DNA from: Antarcticimicrobium luteum
GTDB lineage: Bacteria > Pseudomonadota > Alphaproteobacteria > Rhodobacterales > Rhodobacteraceae
Assembly: GCF_004358185.1 (NCBI RefSeq)
Contig: NZ_SMUV01000067.1
Location: 1 to 64,000, forward strand
DNA: 64,000 nt
Reading direction: 5' to 3'
Made by a program: the position numbers and the translations under genes
The notes under the pieces: generated by a model
What the model saw: the letters and a program-made list of their open reading frames with translations, nothing else
Told to the model about the DNA's origin: nothing
Databases searched by the model: none
In this document: piece after piece, positions 62,904-64,000 of the stretch
Layout of the letters: each line of letters opens with the position of its first letter
Position numbering within the stretch: position 1 is the stretch's first letter

Positions 62904-62926
62904 GCGTAACAGGGTCGCGTAACAGG
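62904..62926 (+). repeat. Direct repeat in the porin upstream region
   Basis: GCGTAACAGG occurs at 62904-62913 and 62917-62926, 13 bases apart, in the 320-base gap between the DUF3576 gene and the porin. Such spacing suits a tandem operator but could be chance. Elsewhere in this gap I see only a ribosome site, GAGGGA, before the porin ATG. Confidence 0.4.
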
Positions 62927-63076
62927 ACTGTGGCAAAGCTGCACCATCCCGAACGACTTTGAACCGAGCCCGGACGCGGCCCTTGCCAAAATGGGCATGA
63001 AAGAGCGAAACCCCTTGCCATACCCACACCGGATTCCCCGGTTTGGGCGTATGAATTGAAAACCGAGGGAAAGACT

Positions 63077-64000
63077 ATGAAAAAGGTTCTTTTCGCTACG
63101 ACTGCACTGATCGCGACCGCGAGCATGGCTGCAGCCGAAGTGCGCATCAGCGGCTATGGCCGTTTTGGTGTCGACTACAACGACGCCAACGACCGTGCCG
63201 TGAACGGCGTGCCGAGCACCACCATCACCAGCCGTCTGCGTCTGCAGTTCGACATGTCGACCGAAACCGACGGTGGCGTGGTTCTGGGCGCCCGGATGCG
63301 TATGCAGTCCGAAAGCCGTGACAACGCAGCCGGCACCGGTGTGTGGAACGCAGCACGCTTCTACGCCAGCTACGGCGGCTTCACCCTGGGTGTGGGCAAC
63401 ATCATCGGCGCGATCGAAAACACGCCGGGCATGTACCTGGAAACCCGCACCGCGGGCACCGGCATTGACGGCGCTGGCTTCGTCTCGCTGGTCACCAACG
63501 TGAACAACGAATACTTCAACTGGGATGCGTACTCGTCGGCTGGTGCCGGTGCGAACGGCGTCGAAGTTCTGTACTCGTCGGGTGCCTTCAACGGCCACAT
63601 CTCCTACTCGACCCGTAACGGCGCCATCGGCCTTGACCGCGCTGCTGTGAACGTGTCGTACACCTTCGGTGACTGGACCGCCGCTCTGGGCGCCCAAGAC
63701 ACCGACATTGCATGGGGCGACAAGGTCCTGGTTACCCTGCAGGGCGACCTGGGTCAGTACGGCGTCCGTCTGGCCTATGCCGACAACGAAGGCATCTCCA
63801 AGTGGGGCCTGTACGGCAACATGGACATCGGCGCAGCGTCGAACATCCTGGTTTGGGTCACCGACGAAGACGCAGTTTCGGCTGCTGACGTCCTGGCCGG
63901 CCGTGGCGACAACCGCGACACCGCTCTGCTGGACCGCGGCGAAGGTACCTCCTACGGTATCCACTACTCCTATGACCTCGGTGGCGGCGCTTCCTTCGAA
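63077..64000 (+). CDS. Rhodobacter-type general porin (3' end beyond window)
   Basis: 308 residues are present and the frame is still open at the window end. Signal peptide to about residue 20 (TASMAAA-EV), then a beta-barrel porin of the Rhodobacter capsulatus type (VRISGYGRFGVDYNDAND, alternating aromatic strands, GGFTLGVGNIIGAIENTPG for the constriction loop). Trimeric outer-membrane diffusion channel. Codons are biased toward C- and T-ending, highly expressed choices unlike its neighbours. Confidence 0.92.
   Translation, partial: MKKVLFATTALIATASMAAAEVRISGYGRFGVDYNDANDRAVNGVPSTTITSRLRLQFDMSTETDGGVVLGARMRMQSESRDNAAGTGVWNAARFYASYGGFTLGVGNIIGAIENTPGMYLETRTAGTGIDGAGFVSLVTNVNNEYFNWDAYSSAGAGANGVEVLYSSGAFNGHISYSTRNGAIGLDRAAVNVSYTFGDWTAALGAQDTDIAWGDKVLVTLQGDLGQYGVRLAYADNEGISKWGLYGNMDIGAASNILVWVTDEDAVSAADVLAGRGDNRDTALLDRGEGTSYGIHYSYDLGGGASFE

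Noticed and set aside
62753-63964. 403-residue minus-strand frame opposite the porin
   Set aside because: Porin has a signal peptide, ribosome site and beta-barrel pattern; the minus frame is its shadow.

Overview
The window is GC-rich (high G/C at third codon positions) and reads as a chromosomal segment of a marine-type alphaproteobacterium, most likely Rhodobacteraceae (Roseobacter group). Support comes from the gene families present (GANTC methylase CcrM beside rnhB, Rhodobacter-type porin, DUF2125, DUF4170 and DUF3576 proteins, DciA/DsbA next to mutY, leuS-lptE-holA), from FNR-type boxes and from the aerobic hybrid benzoyl-CoA (box) pathway. No insertion sequence, prophage, CRISPR array or replication origin was recognised. 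Most of the window looks like vertically inherited chromosome with accessory catabolic blocks.

Layout. 1-5.5 kb: cydD(partial)-cydC-cydA-cydB-cydX, a cytochrome bd oxidase with its ABC assembly exporter; an FNR box and a -10 lie before cydA. 5.6-7.9 kb: Tat-exported sulfide:quinone-oxidoreductase-like flavoprotein, a small membrane protein and a secreted DsrE-fold protein, preceded by another FNR box. 8-15.5 kb: divergent tetR and a branched-chain-type ABC importer (livHMGF) with an acyl-CoA ligase and a binding protein. 15.7-19.1 kb: TRAP transporter dctPQM. 19.2-29.7 kb: box benzoate block: benzoate-CoA ligase, alpha/beta hydrolase, DUF309 protein, boxC, boxB, a 58-residue four-cysteine protein, boxA, thioesterase, boxR and a catalytically atypical 3-hydroxyacyl-CoA-dehydrogenase-like protein. 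Three shared ATAGTGCA-type sites mark probable BoxR operators.

29.8-46.6 kb: AlkX/YcaQ-like protein, LacI regulator, tRNA-Arg(CCT), pepT, a signalling group (DUF427-cyclase fusion, membrane-tethered winged-helix protein, small secreted protein), SulP transporter, rnhB, ccrM with three GANTC sites in its promoter, a second class III cyclase, alkB, mutY, dciA, dsbA and a CoA-transferase. 46.6-64 kb: minus-strand envelope operon pmbA-cysQ-DUF4170-waaA-lpxK, DUF2125 protein, an SDR/crotonase pair, HNH protein, flavoprotein, GST, nitroreductase-like protein, holA-lptE-leuS, DUF3576 lipoprotein and a porin cut off by the window end.

How the parts fit: benzoate entering by an uptake system (TRAP is a candidate) would be activated by the ligase, epoxidised by BoxA/BoxB and ring-cleaved by BoxC. 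The next enzyme, the BoxD semialdehyde dehydrogenase, is not in the window. The bd oxidase and sulfide oxidation genes share a probable low-oxygen (FNR/FnrL) input. The most interesting material is in the accessory genes of the box block, its operators and hairpins, and the DUF427-cyclase/membrane winged-helix module.
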